Below are positions 44,167 through 52,767 of a stretch of DNA of 64,000 nucleotides, one piece after another; the stretch's first letter is position 1; every line of letters begins with the position of its first letter. The position numbers and the translations under genes were made by a program. The notes under the pieces are model-generated. The model did not search any database. It was given only the letters and a program-made list of their open reading frames with translations, and was not told the DNA's origin. The stretch spans positions 62,001-126,000 of the forward strand of contig NZ_BSTT01000002.1 of assembly GCF_030269685.1 (NCBI RefSeq), written 5' to 3'. The DNA is from Actinomycetospora sp. NBRC 106378 (lineage in GTDB: Bacteria > Actinomycetota > Actinomycetes > Mycobacteriales > Pseudonocardiaceae).

Positions 44167-46463
44167 CCAAAGTCGTCGAGGCGGGCCCGTGCCACCTTGC
44201 GCTCCGAGTCCGTGAAGAGGTCGGCAAAGCGAGGATCAAGTACGAGCGTCTCCGGGGTGAGGTCGAGTCGCTGGTTCTCCCATAGCTTGACGAAGCCGTC
44301 GCTGGGTCCCGGCGACGTCAGCAGGCGCTGAGTTGCTCCAAGGGCTCCATGCTGAGAGATCGTCAGCCTGAAGTAGCGAGGGTTGTAACGAAGCTCCCTC
44401 ATGCAGCGGTCGAGCAGTGCCTGTATGGCCCCACCGAATTCGTCCTCAAGGGATGTCTCTGACTCGGGTTCGAGGGTTCGATCAGGCTCGGTCTCGACTG
44501 CTGGCTCTGCTCCAGCGTTCCCGTGCGCAGTCCCTTCGTCGGTGCGATCTCCGCCTGCCAGCTCACCGCGCCGGCGAACGTGAGCGAGCAAGGCGTCGAC
44601 GGACGTGAAGACCTCGTAGCCGAGCTCTGAGAGCCTGGCAAGATCGGCCTCCTCGGGATCGAGCTCGAGGACGACAGGATTCCCGAGCCCCGCCTGCAGG
44701 CCTTCCGACCAGAAGGCTTCCGCGACGGCGAGGGTGCGGCCGGTGCCGGGGTCGGGGATCTCGCAATCGACGGCTGGGACCGCGAAACCTCGATCGGCGA
44801 AGTCGTCGAGAAGTGCCTTGATCTGCGCGGAGCGTGGGCTATTCTCGTCCTCGTCGACGAGGCCCATCGCGTACAGGGGAGGCGACGGCCAGGCCGCCGT
44901 GCCGGCCGCCAGCTCTCCGAGGAACCGGTCCGCTTCCTCGGCGAGGAGCGAACGGCGAGCGGCGAGGAACTCGCGATAGCGGTCGACCCGCCACAGAGCC
45001 CGGTCTTCCGGGATCCACTGTGCGCGGAGGCCGTCGGGCGAGCACTCTGGGAGGTGGTCCTCCGGAAGGCGCGTTCCAAGCCTGCGCGCGGAGTCCTGCG
45101 TCACGAAGGCAAAGTTGGCGATCGCGTTGATCTCGCCGGTGCTGTATCCGGCGGCCCGGAGCTCCGCACGCGGGAAGATTTCCTGAACGTGAAGGGAGGT
45201 GGTCCGCCCTGCGAAGGGCGCGCCTACGAGCAAGTCGAGCCCGGACACGCTGCGTGTCAGAAGGTAGAGCAGTGGATACGAGCGTGCGCCCCGTCCGACG
45301 CCCTCAAAGTCCTCAGCGCGAACCGCGAGTGAGCCCTTGTGCAACTTCCGGAGCGACTCGAGGAGGCCGTCGACCCCCTCGCGGTCCGCAATCTGAAGGT
45401 CTTTATTGAGATTCGTCTCCACGGAACCCGTGAATCGACTCCGGATGGCAGCCTGCACGTACCAGGCCATTGCCTTATTCGCCTCGATGCCGTCATGGAA
45501 GCGTCCGTTCTCGCGTTGGCTAAGAATGCGGGCGAGAACCGGAAAGGCGTAGCGGCCGAACAGCACACGATCGTGGTCGATCCCGAGGCGCTCGACGGCG
45601 ACGCCGAGGAGATGCTCAATGTGCTCGCGGGTGCCCTTGAGTGCCTGCTCGAACTGCTCTGCTGAGACGTCCTCCAGGTTGGAGAACTGCGATCGCCCCA
45701 CAGCTACGGCCGTGACGCTGCGCAGGAGCCAGTCAAGGTTGAAGATGTAGTCGCGTTTGGCCCACTCGTCGAGGTAATGCCGCATCCACGGCCGCGCCTG
45801 GTCCCACTCGGAGCAGATCCGCGCGAGGGCAAGATCGCCCTTCGAGAGCTTCGTCCCGCCCGAGTTAACGCGGTTGAAGATGTCGACGACGACGTCGATC
45901 GTCTTATCCGGCCCGGTGATCTGCTCGATATGAAAGTCGCGGTTGAGGACGTTGTGCAGGCGAGCGACTCGGCCCATGTAGTCCGATAGCTGCTGCGGGT
46001 CGGTTGTCACGGCCATGAGTCGGCCGATTGATGGTGCCGTGCCCTCGAGGAAAAGCTTGGTGACGTCGAGCCAGCGGGCGTCGTTCTTCATCTTCATGGG
46101 CGCGTAGAAGGCGAAATCCTCGGTCTCTACGTTGAAGTGCAGGCCGGTGAAGGCGCTGGCATCGCCGTCGAAAAAGCCTGGCGCGCGGCCGCGAATGACG
46201 CCGTACAGGGTGGTCACCCGCTGCTGACCATCGAGCAGCAGATGACGCTGACCGCCGACCTGCGCCAACACCCCGCCACCGCGGGTCTGGTCGGCGCTGA
46301 CCTCGGTCTCCCACACGAGCAGCGCGCCGACCGGGAACTCCCGGTACACCGACTTCATGAGCCCGCGCACCTGGTCCCGGTTCCAGACGTACCCGCGCTG
46401 AAACTCGGGCAAGAGCATCACCCCGGCGTCGACCTGGTCCAGCACCGTCGACAGCTTCGTCAC
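44148..46463 (-). CDS. DUF262 (GmrS-like) family protein
   Basis: 771 residues from GTG at 46463, with GAGGGGG upstream. The DUF262 NTP-binding/ParB-like core is unmistakable: LLPEFQRGYVWNRDQ near 17-31, PVGALLVWE near 45, LLLDGQQRVTTLYGV near 75-90, and NRVNSGGTKLSKGDLALA near 215. A helical middle part follows. The C-terminal third (YAMGLVDEDENSPRSAQIK; AVDCEIPDPGTG) is not a recognisable DUF1524 HNH domain, so the nuclease half of GmrSD is missing or replaced. DUF262 proteins include type IV restriction enzymes against modified DNA and parts of SspE and BrxU. It diverges from an HNH nuclease gene, which could supply cleavage in trans; that pairing is inference. Confidence 0.85.
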   Translation of the reverse strand: MTKLSTVLDQVDAGVMLLPEFQRGYVWNRDQVRGLMKSVYREFPVGALLVWETEVSADQTRGGGVLAQVGGQRHLLLDGQQRVTTLYGVIRGRAPGFFDGDASAFTGLHFNVETEDFAFYAPMKMKNDARWLDVTKLFLEGTAPSIGRLMAVTTDPQQLSDYMGRVARLHNVLNRDFHIEQITGPDKTIDVVVDIFNRVNSGGTKLSKGDLALARICSEWDQARPWMRHYLDEWAKRDYIFNLDWLLRSVTAVAVGRSQFSNLEDVSAEQFEQALKGTREHIEHLLGVAVERLGIDHDRVLFGRYAFPVLARILSQRENGRFHDGIEANKAMAWYVQAAIRSRFTGSVETNLNKDLQIADREGVDGLLESLRKLHKGSLAVRAEDFEGVGRGARSYPLLYLLTRSVSGLDLLVGAPFAGRTTSLHVQEIFPRAELRAAGYSTGEINAIANFAFVTQDSARRLGTRLPEDHLPECSPDGLRAQWIPEDRALWRVDRYREFLAARRSLLAEEADRFLGELAAGTAAWPSPPLYAMGLVDEDENSPRSAQIKALLDDFADRGFAVPAVDCEIPDPGTGRTLAVAEAFWSEGLQAGLGNPVVLELDPEEADLARLSELGYEVFTSVDALLAHVRRRGELAGGDRTDEGTAHGNAGAEPAVETEPDRTLEPESETSLEDEFGGAIQALLDRCMRELRYNPRYFRLTISQHGALGATQRLLTSPGPSDGFVKLWENQRLDLTPETLVLDPRFADLFTDSERKVARARLDDFGYSGAA

Positions 46464-46660
46464 GCCGTACCCCCTCGGTGGATCTCGCCCGCGATGCTGC
46501 CTGATCGATCGCGAGGGGTCAGGCATGGGGTCACTCCTTCGAGTGCCGACCGAACGAGGGCTGTCACGACTTCACGACGATCCGGCTGGCACGGGTCTGG
46601 CCGAACTTGTCGACGAAGTGCTCAGGGCGCGTTGGAGTCAAGCAAGGAGGTGGCGCAGCA
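46464..46660. promoter_or_regulatory. divergent region between DUF262 and HNH nuclease genes
   Basis: 197 bp between two divergent start codons, containing the ribosome-binding sites of both (GAGGGGG for the leftward gene and AGGAGG for the rightward one) and presumably both promoters. Frames remain open upstream of both chosen starts, but their content is not protein-like. No operator repeat stands out. Confidence 0.4.
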
Positions 46661-47647
46661 GTGAGACGCTCTGTCTCCTCGGCGACTTTGTCGCCGACGG
46701 GTGAGCCCGCTCAGGCCGACGAGGTGGCACCATGCCGGCTCGTGGCGTTCCTCGACGAGCTGGCGGCTCGCGAAGCGGCGATGCGTTGGCTCGACGAGCG
46801 GACGATGCTCGCGACACAGACGGTGTCTCAGCCTGACGTCGCGAACTTCCCGTTCCAGGGCGAGGACGTTGCTCTCCTGCTTCGCCAGCAGGGCATCTGC
46901 AAGCCGCGGCAACTGGGCGCCGCGCTGTCGATTCGGACCACCTGGACTGCGCCCGGGCAGAAGCCGCCGTACGAGGACGTCGAGGGTCCGGATGGTCTGA
47001 TCCGGTATGCGTACCGCGGTGAGGACCCGCAGCATGCCGAGAACCGAGCTCTTCGTCGGGCCTTCGAACAGCAGCTTCCTTTGGTGTGGTTCGTGGCGGT
47101 GGCGCCGGCGGTCTACCTCGCTCGCTACCCCATCTACATCGTGGCGGACGAGCCCGAGCAGCTCCGGGTGGCCATCGCCATCAGTGAGGACCAGCGCTTC
47201 CTCGGCATCCCGGGGCTCGAGGAGGTCGACCGCCGGCGGACGGTGCAGCGGCTCACGAAGCTACGGTTGCATCAGCCCGTCTTCCGCGCGCAGGTGCTCG
47301 GCGCCTACGAGCGATCCTGTGCCATGTGCAGGCTGAAGCATGTAGAGCTGCTCGACGCTGCACACATCATCCCCGACGGCAAGGAACGCGGAACGCCGAT
47401 TGTCCCCAACGGGCTGTCCCTGTGTTCCATCCACCATCGGGCTTTCGACGCCAACGTCCTCGGCATCCGCCCCGACCTCAAGGTCGAGGTGCGGCGAGAC
47501 ATCCTGGACGAGATCGATGGTCCGATGCTGAAGCACGGCCTGCAGGCGATGTCGGGGGTGCCGCTCACGTTGCCCAAGCGTGTCGCTCAGCATCCGGACC
47601 GCGCACGAGTTGAAGAGCGCTATGAGGAGTTCCGCGCCGCGGGCTGA
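46661..47647 (+). CDS. HNH endonuclease, restriction-type
   Basis: 328 residues from GTG at 46661, preceded by AAGGAGG. The N-terminal ~210 residues are a targeting-type domain (FPFQGEDVALLLRQQGICKP; LRYAYRGEDP-like IRYAYRGEDPQHAENRALRR) found in proteins annotated as putative restriction endonucleases. The C-terminal HNH_2 module spans about 215-275: CAMCRLKHVELLDAAHIIPD, then GLSLCSIHHRAFDANVLGI, giving the CxxC...H...CxxHH metal and catalytic residues. All are present, so it should be an active nuclease. It is divergent from the DUF262 gene and is the rightmost member of the defence block. Confidence 0.86.
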   Translation: MRRSVSSATLSPTGEPAQADEVAPCRLVAFLDELAAREAAMRWLDERTMLATQTVSQPDVANFPFQGEDVALLLRQQGICKPRQLGAALSIRTTWTAPGQKPPYEDVEGPDGLIRYAYRGEDPQHAENRALRRAFEQQLPLVWFVAVAPAVYLARYPIYIVADEPEQLRVAIAISEDQRFLGIPGLEEVDRRRTVQRLTKLRLHQPVFRAQVLGAYERSCAMCRLKHVELLDAAHIIPDGKERGTPIVPNGLSLCSIHHRAFDANVLGIRPDLKVEVRRDILDEIDGPMLKHGLQAMSGVPLTLPKRVAQHPDRARVEERYEEFRAAG

Positions 47648-47766
47648 GCTCGGGCGCTGGCTCGACGGTCCCGGCGATCGTCGATGGCTGAAGGCCCGCT
47701 CTGTCGGCAGATTGGCCGGATCGGGCCCTCGGGGACGTGTGCGCCCTCCCGCCTGCCTGGCATCGA

Positions 47767-48225
47767 TCAGGAGGCGTCGCTGCCTGTCCTCGTTCCAGCG
47801 ACCGCTACCCGCATCGGTACGCCGCTGAGGGCACGAGGTCGCGGAATGTCGCCTGTGAGCCCATTGACGATGACGAGCCCATCGACAGCTGGATGCTCCG
47901 CGTACCGCCGAAGCCGCGCGGTCACGGCACCGTCGATGCCACCGAGAGCGGGTACTACCCCGAGCGACGCCTCTACCCGCGGGAACGGCTCCGCGACCAG
48001 CAGGGGCAATGAGTCCCCGCCACCCAGCGCGTAGTCGCGCACGATCACCAACCCCGCGCCGGCCAACACCACGGCGAGCGCCGCCACGAGCGCACTGCTG
48101 TCGAGGTGGGGGAGCGCCGCGCTCTCGATGATCTCGACCACGCGTTGGGTCAGCAGCTCGGCGTGCACGTCCACCTCCGGGGCGATCGACGACGGCTCCG
48201 ATGATGGCTCACCGCCAGTCGTCAC
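47767..48225 (-). CDS. hypothetical protein divergent from the hydantoinase-type operon
   Basis: About 152 residues from GTG at 48225 (GTG at 48252, with GGAG in front, is an alternative). Composition is protein-like: HAELLTQRVVEIIESAALPH, LAGAGLVIVRDYALGGGDSL, and a C-terminal LVIVNGLTGDIPRPRALSG. No known motif. It is divergent from the hydantoinase-type operon with ~130 bp between starts, a position often used by local regulators, but no DNA-binding motif is visible. It may be a pathway accessory protein. Confidence 0.5.
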   Translation of the reverse strand: MTTGGEPSSEPSSIAPEVDVHAELLTQRVVEIIESAALPHLDSSALVAALAVVLAGAGLVIVRDYALGGGDSLPLLVAEPFPRVEASLGVVPALGGIDGAVTARLRRYAEHPAVDGLVIVNGLTGDIPRPRALSGVPMRVAVAGTRTGSDAS

Positions 48226-48357
48226 ACGAGCCCCACGAGCACCAACCAGCACTGCTCCACAACTCCGCCCTTGACGAGGCTTCGCCAGTGTCAGATAGTC
48301 GACGCCACCGTCAAAGTCGTGGCGCGGGTCACGAGCGAGTTCAACGAGGAGCACCGC

Positions 48358-50457
48358 ATGGCCTACGTGATCGGCGTGGACGTGGGCGGGACCTTCACCG
48401 ACGCGGTCCTGGATGACGACTCCGGGTCGGTCATCGCCGCGAAGGCCCCGTCGACACCTCCGGACTACTCGCAGGGCGTGCTCGACGTCCTGGAGCTGCT
48501 GGCCGAGCAGCTGGGGCGGTCGCTGGAGGAGATGCTGGCCGAGACCCACCACATCGCCCACGGCACCACCTCAAGCCTGAACGCCCTGGTGCAACGGAAG
48601 GTCCCCGACGTCGGGTTCCTGACGACCAAGGGTCACCGCGACTCGATCTTCATTATGAACGTCGAGGGCCGATACCTGGGTCGGTCACCGCACGAGCTGC
48701 AGCACGTGCTGGCCCAGGACAAGGACCACTACCTGCTGCCCAAGCGGCACGCCCTCGAGGTCACCGAGCGGATCGACCGCGACGGCAACGTCATCGTCGC
48801 CCTCGACGAGGACGAGGTCCGCACGCAGGTCGAGAAGCTCCGCAGCGAGGGCATCACCGCCATCGCCGTCTCCCTGCTCTGGGCCTTCCGCAACCCGGTC
48901 CACGAGCGCCGCATCCGCGAGATCGTCGCCGAGATCGACCCCGACATCTACGTCGCGCTCTCCAGCGAGGTCAGCCCCCGCATCCGCGAGTTCGCCCGCA
49001 ACTCGACCACGATCATGTCGACGCAGGTCGGCCCCGGTCTGCGCGACTACCTCGCCAACCTCGAGTCGAGCCTCAAGCAGAAGGGCCTCGGCGGCCCGCT
49101 GCTCGTCATGCAGTCCAACGGGGGAGCGGTCGCCGCGGGCGAGGCCCCGCAGCAGGCCATCTCCACGGTCGGGTCGGTCCTCACCGGCGGCGTCATCGGC
49201 TCCGTGCAGCTCGGCCAGAAGCTCGGCCACCGCAACATCATCTCCACCGACGTCGGCGGCACCACGTTCCTCGTCGGGCTCATCGTCGACGGCGAGCCCG
49301 AGCGCGACACCACCACCGTCATCAACCACCACCCGATCAACGTCCCCACGCTCAAGGTCCACGCCATCGGCTCCGGCGGCGGCGCGATCGCGTGGGTCGA
49401 CGCCGGCGGCAACCTCCGCATCGGTCCCCACAGCGCGCAGGCCGTCCCCGGCCCCGCCTGCTACGACCAGGGCGGCACCGAGCCCACCAACACCGACGCC
49501 AACCTCGTCCTCGGTATCCTCCCGACGACGGGTCTGCTCGGCGGCCGCAAGGCGCTCAGCCTCGAGAAGGCGAAGCAAGCCATCAAGGCCAAGGTCGCCG
49601 ACCCCCTGGGCCTGTCCGTCGAGGACGCCGCGGCCGCCGTCCACGCCGCGCAGAACGCCCAGACCGGCGACCTGCTGCGCAAGAGCGTCGTCGAGGCCGG
49701 GCACGACCCGCGAGACTTCGTCCTCTACGCCTTCGGCGGCTCCGGCCCGGCGTTCTGCGCGAAGTACGCGACGCACCTCGGGGTCGACGAGGTCGTCGTC
49801 CCGCTCGGCCCGGTCGCCTCGGCGTTCTCCGCCTACGGCCTCGCCGCGTCCGACATCGCGCTCGCCCAGGAGCTCTCCGACCCCGCCCAGCTCCCGGTCG
49901 ACGCCGTCCGCGCCGAGAAGAACTTCGCCCAGCTCGAGGACCAGGTCCGCCAGGGCCTCGACCGGCAGGGCCTGAAGTTCGACCGCGTCGAGATCGTCCG
50001 CGAGATCGACATGCGCTATGCCATGCAGCTGGCTGAGGTCACGGTCCCGGTCGCCGACGGCCCCGTCGACGCCGGTGCGCTGCAGGATGCCGCCAACCGC
50101 TTCGAGCAGAAGTACGCCGACCTCTACGGCAAGGGCACCGGCTTCTCCGCCGCGGGCATCCAGGCCATCACCTACCGCGTGCGCGGCCGCGGCGTCCTGC
50201 CGTTCAGCCCGGAGCTCCCGCCGCTCGAGCGCGCAGACGGAGCGGCCCCGACGTCGGGAACGAGGCCCGTCTACCTCGAGATCGGCCAGGGCTTCGTCGA
50301 TACCGCGATCTACGACTACACGACCCTGCGCGCGGGCCACGTCATCACCGGACCCGCCGTCATCGAGGTCCCGACGACGACGGTGGTCGTCCCCGAGGGT
50401 CGCACCGGCACCGTCGACGAGCTCGGCAACCTCCACATCAAGAAGACCGGAGCCTGA
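48358..50457 (+). CDS. hydantoinase A / acetone carboxylase beta-type ATPase subunit
   Basis: 699 residues from ATG at 48358, behind GAGGAG. The actin-like ASKHA ATP-binding fold is evident: phosphate-1 loop GVDVGGTFTDAVLD at the N-terminus, ISTDVGGTTFLVGLI near 298, and VLYAFGGSGPAFCAKYA near 458. This is the HyuA/5-oxoprolinase-N/acetone carboxylase subunit family, which uses ATP either to open cyclic amides (hydantoins, oxoproline) or to activate ketones or bicarbonate for carboxylation. Its stop is 3 bp before the B-subunit start, so the two form one enzyme. First gene of a five-gene coupled operon. Confidence 0.9.
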   Translation: MAYVIGVDVGGTFTDAVLDDDSGSVIAAKAPSTPPDYSQGVLDVLELLAEQLGRSLEEMLAETHHIAHGTTSSLNALVQRKVPDVGFLTTKGHRDSIFIMNVEGRYLGRSPHELQHVLAQDKDHYLLPKRHALEVTERIDRDGNVIVALDEDEVRTQVEKLRSEGITAIAVSLLWAFRNPVHERRIREIVAEIDPDIYVALSSEVSPRIREFARNSTTIMSTQVGPGLRDYLANLESSLKQKGLGGPLLVMQSNGGAVAAGEAPQQAISTVGSVLTGGVIGSVQLGQKLGHRNIISTDVGGTTFLVGLIVDGEPERDTTTVINHHPINVPTLKVHAIGSGGGAIAWVDAGGNLRIGPHSAQAVPGPACYDQGGTEPTNTDANLVLGILPTTGLLGGRKALSLEKAKQAIKAKVADPLGLSVEDAAAAVHAAQNAQTGDLLRKSVVEAGHDPRDFVLYAFGGSGPAFCAKYATHLGVDEVVVPLGPVASAFSAYGLAASDIALAQELSDPAQLPVDAVRAEKNFAQLEDQVRQGLDRQGLKFDRVEIVREIDMRYAMQLAEVTVPVADGPVDAGALQDAANRFEQKYADLYGKGTGFSAAGIQAITYRVRGRGVLPFSPELPPLERADGAAPTSGTRPVYLEIGQGFVDTAIYDYTTLRAGHVITGPAVIEVPTTTVVVPEGRTGTVDELGNLHIKKTGA

Positions 50458-50460
50458 TTC

Positions 50461-52767
50461 ATGACGATGGCCGTCCCCGGCTCCGAGCACTTCGCGAGCC
50501 GCCCGATCGACCCCGCCACGCTCGCCGCGCACCTGCCGGAGAGCCTGCCGATCCACACCGTCACCCAGGAGCAGATCGACGCGCTCGACCCGCTGACCTA
50601 CGAGGTCATCCGGCACCGCCTCTGGTCGGTGACCGACGAGATGGGCGAGGCGCTCAAGCGCATGTCCGGCTCGCCGATCGTCACCGACGCGAACGACTTC
50701 GACTTCGCGGTCTCCGACGAGCTCGGCCAGGAGGTGCAGGTCGGGCTCTACAACACGATGCTCGTCGGCGCCGTCGACCTCGCCATCTACTGGACCCTGC
50801 AGCACCGCTCGGTCAACCCCGGCATCGCCGAGGGCGACATGTTCCTCACCAACGACCCGTGGGTCGGCGGCGGGCTGCACCAGAACGACGCGATGGTCTA
50901 CCAGCCGGTGTTCTGGGAGGGAAAGCTCTTCGGCTGGACCTCCGCGATCGCCCACCAGGCCGACCTCGGCGGCGTCGGCCTCGGCTCCTTCTCCCCGGCC
51001 GCGCAGGACGTCTTCTCCGAGTCGCTGCCCACCCCGCCGATCAAGGTCGTCCGCGACGGCGTGCTGCAGGACGACGTCGCCGACGTCTGGGTCCGCCGCT
51101 CCCGCGTGCCCATGATGATCGGGCTCGACCTCCGCGCGAAGGTCGGCGCCAACTCGGTCGGCCGCGACCGCCTCATTGCCGTCATCGAGCAGTACGGCGC
51201 CGACACGGTCAAGGCCGTGATGAAGCGGATGATGTCCGACGCCGAGTCGCGCCTGCGGGGCAAGCTCATCGACCTTCCCGACGGCAGGTGGCGCGCCACC
51301 GGCTACCAGGACCAGTCCCACACCGGCGACCGCGGCCTGCACAAGATCACCGTCGAGATGCGCAAGGCCGGCGACCACCTGACCTTCGACTTCACCGGCA
51401 CCGACCCGCAGTCCGGGGTCGTCAACTGCACCTACGCCGGAATGCGCGGCGGCGTCATGCTCGCGCTGCTGCCGATCCTCGCGGGCGACATCCCCTGGTC
51501 GGCCGGCGGGCTCATGCGCTGCTTCGACCTCGTCGCCGAGGAAGGCACGATCAACAACGCGAGCTTCCCGGCCGCCGTCGGGCGCGGACCGATCGGGCCG
51601 GCCTGGCTGACCGGCAACCTCGTCGCCGAGTGCCTCTCCCAGATGCTCGACCAGGCGCCCGAGCTCGACGCGCACGTCCAGTCCGCCTGCTGCGGCACGT
51701 GGGACACCGCCGTCATCGCCGGGCTCGACCAGCGCGGCGCGGTCCCGACCCCGTTCCTCTCCATCCTCATGGACCCCATGGCCGGCGGCTACGGCGCCCA
51801 GCCGCAGGCCGACGGCATGGATACCGGCGGGCTGTTCTGCATCCCGATGGGTCGCGTGCCCGACGTCGAGATGACCGAGTTCCTCTACCCGGTCCTCGCG
51901 CTGTGGCGTCGTGAGGAGCCGGACTCGGGCGGTCCCGGACGACGCCGGGGCGGCGTTTCGGCGTCGATGGCGGTCACCCCGCACGGCACGAGCTTCCCGA
52001 TCGGCCTCGTCCTCGCCTCCAACGGCAAGGCGGTCAGCCAGAACAATGGGCTCGCCGGCGGCTACCCCGGCAACACCGGCGTCGAGTACATCGCCCGCGG
52101 CGCCGAGGTCACGACGATGCTCGGGTCGGGTCAGCTGCCCGCGGACCTCACCGAGGTCGGCGGCACGGCCGAGCTGCAGCCCTGCTACGGCGAGACCTAC
52201 GTGGCTCCCGGCGAGGTGTTCACGATGTTCTGGCAGGGCGGCGGGGGCTACGGCGACCCGCTCACCCGGGAGCCGGAGGACGTCGCCCACGACGTGCGCG
52301 AGGAGAAGGTCACCGCGGCGGCCGCCGAGCAGGCGTACGGCGTGGTCGTCTCTGCCTCGGGCGAGGTGAACGCCGAAGCGACCGAGACCCGTCGTCGGGA
52401 ACTGCGGGAAGCCCGCCGCACCCGGGGCGAGAGCGACGGCACGCGGGAGACGATCGACCTGACCGACGCCCGGCGGCTCGACGACAACCTCGTCGCGGTC
52501 GGCGAGCAGGTCGCGTGCGTGCACTGCTCGACGGTGCTCGGGTCGGGCGCGGTGGGCGAGCTCGACCTGGTCCGCTACGAGGGGCCGGTCAGCGACGCGG
52601 GCCCGCAGGTCGTGGACAACGCGGGGGAGTACGTCGACGGCGCGGTGCACTTCCGGCAGTACTGCTGCCCGGGGTGCTTCACGGCGGTGTCGACGGCGGT
52701 CGTGCCGGTCGACCACGTCGACGACGTGACCCGCGCCAGCCGCGTCCTCGCGGACGCCCGCTCGTGA
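50461..52767 (+). CDS. hydantoinase B-type subunit with C-terminal zinc-ribbon extension
   Basis: 768 residues. The HyuB/hydantoinase B domain occupies about residues 30-610: LTYEVIRHRLWSVTDEMGEA, GDMFLTNDPWVGGGLHQNDA, IAHQADLGGVGLGSFSP and GGGGYGDPLTREPEDV. It is about 200 residues longer than the usual HyuB. The extra tail contains two cysteine pairs, CVHC near 685 and CCPGC near 736, resembling the small zinc-binding gamma subunit of acetone and acetophenone carboxylases. A fused gamma-like subunit would shift the expected chemistry from amide hydrolysis toward ATP-dependent carboxylation; this is inference. It overlaps the flavoprotein gene by 4 bp (GTGA). Confidence 0.88.
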   Translation: MTMAVPGSEHFASRPIDPATLAAHLPESLPIHTVTQEQIDALDPLTYEVIRHRLWSVTDEMGEALKRMSGSPIVTDANDFDFAVSDELGQEVQVGLYNTMLVGAVDLAIYWTLQHRSVNPGIAEGDMFLTNDPWVGGGLHQNDAMVYQPVFWEGKLFGWTSAIAHQADLGGVGLGSFSPAAQDVFSESLPTPPIKVVRDGVLQDDVADVWVRRSRVPMMIGLDLRAKVGANSVGRDRLIAVIEQYGADTVKAVMKRMMSDAESRLRGKLIDLPDGRWRATGYQDQSHTGDRGLHKITVEMRKAGDHLTFDFTGTDPQSGVVNCTYAGMRGGVMLALLPILAGDIPWSAGGLMRCFDLVAEEGTINNASFPAAVGRGPIGPAWLTGNLVAECLSQMLDQAPELDAHVQSACCGTWDTAVIAGLDQRGAVPTPFLSILMDPMAGGYGAQPQADGMDTGGLFCIPMGRVPDVEMTEFLYPVLALWRREEPDSGGPGRRRGGVSASMAVTPHGTSFPIGLVLASNGKAVSQNNGLAGGYPGNTGVEYIARGAEVTTMLGSGQLPADLTEVGGTAELQPCYGETYVAPGEVFTMFWQGGGGYGDPLTREPEDVAHDVREEKVTAAAAEQAYGVVVSASGEVNAEATETRRRELREARRTRGESDGTRETIDLTDARRLDDNLVAVGEQVACVHCSTVLGSGAVGELDLVRYEGPVSDAGPQVVDNAGEYVDGAVHFRQYCCPGCFTAVSTAVVPVDHVDDVTRASRVLADARS

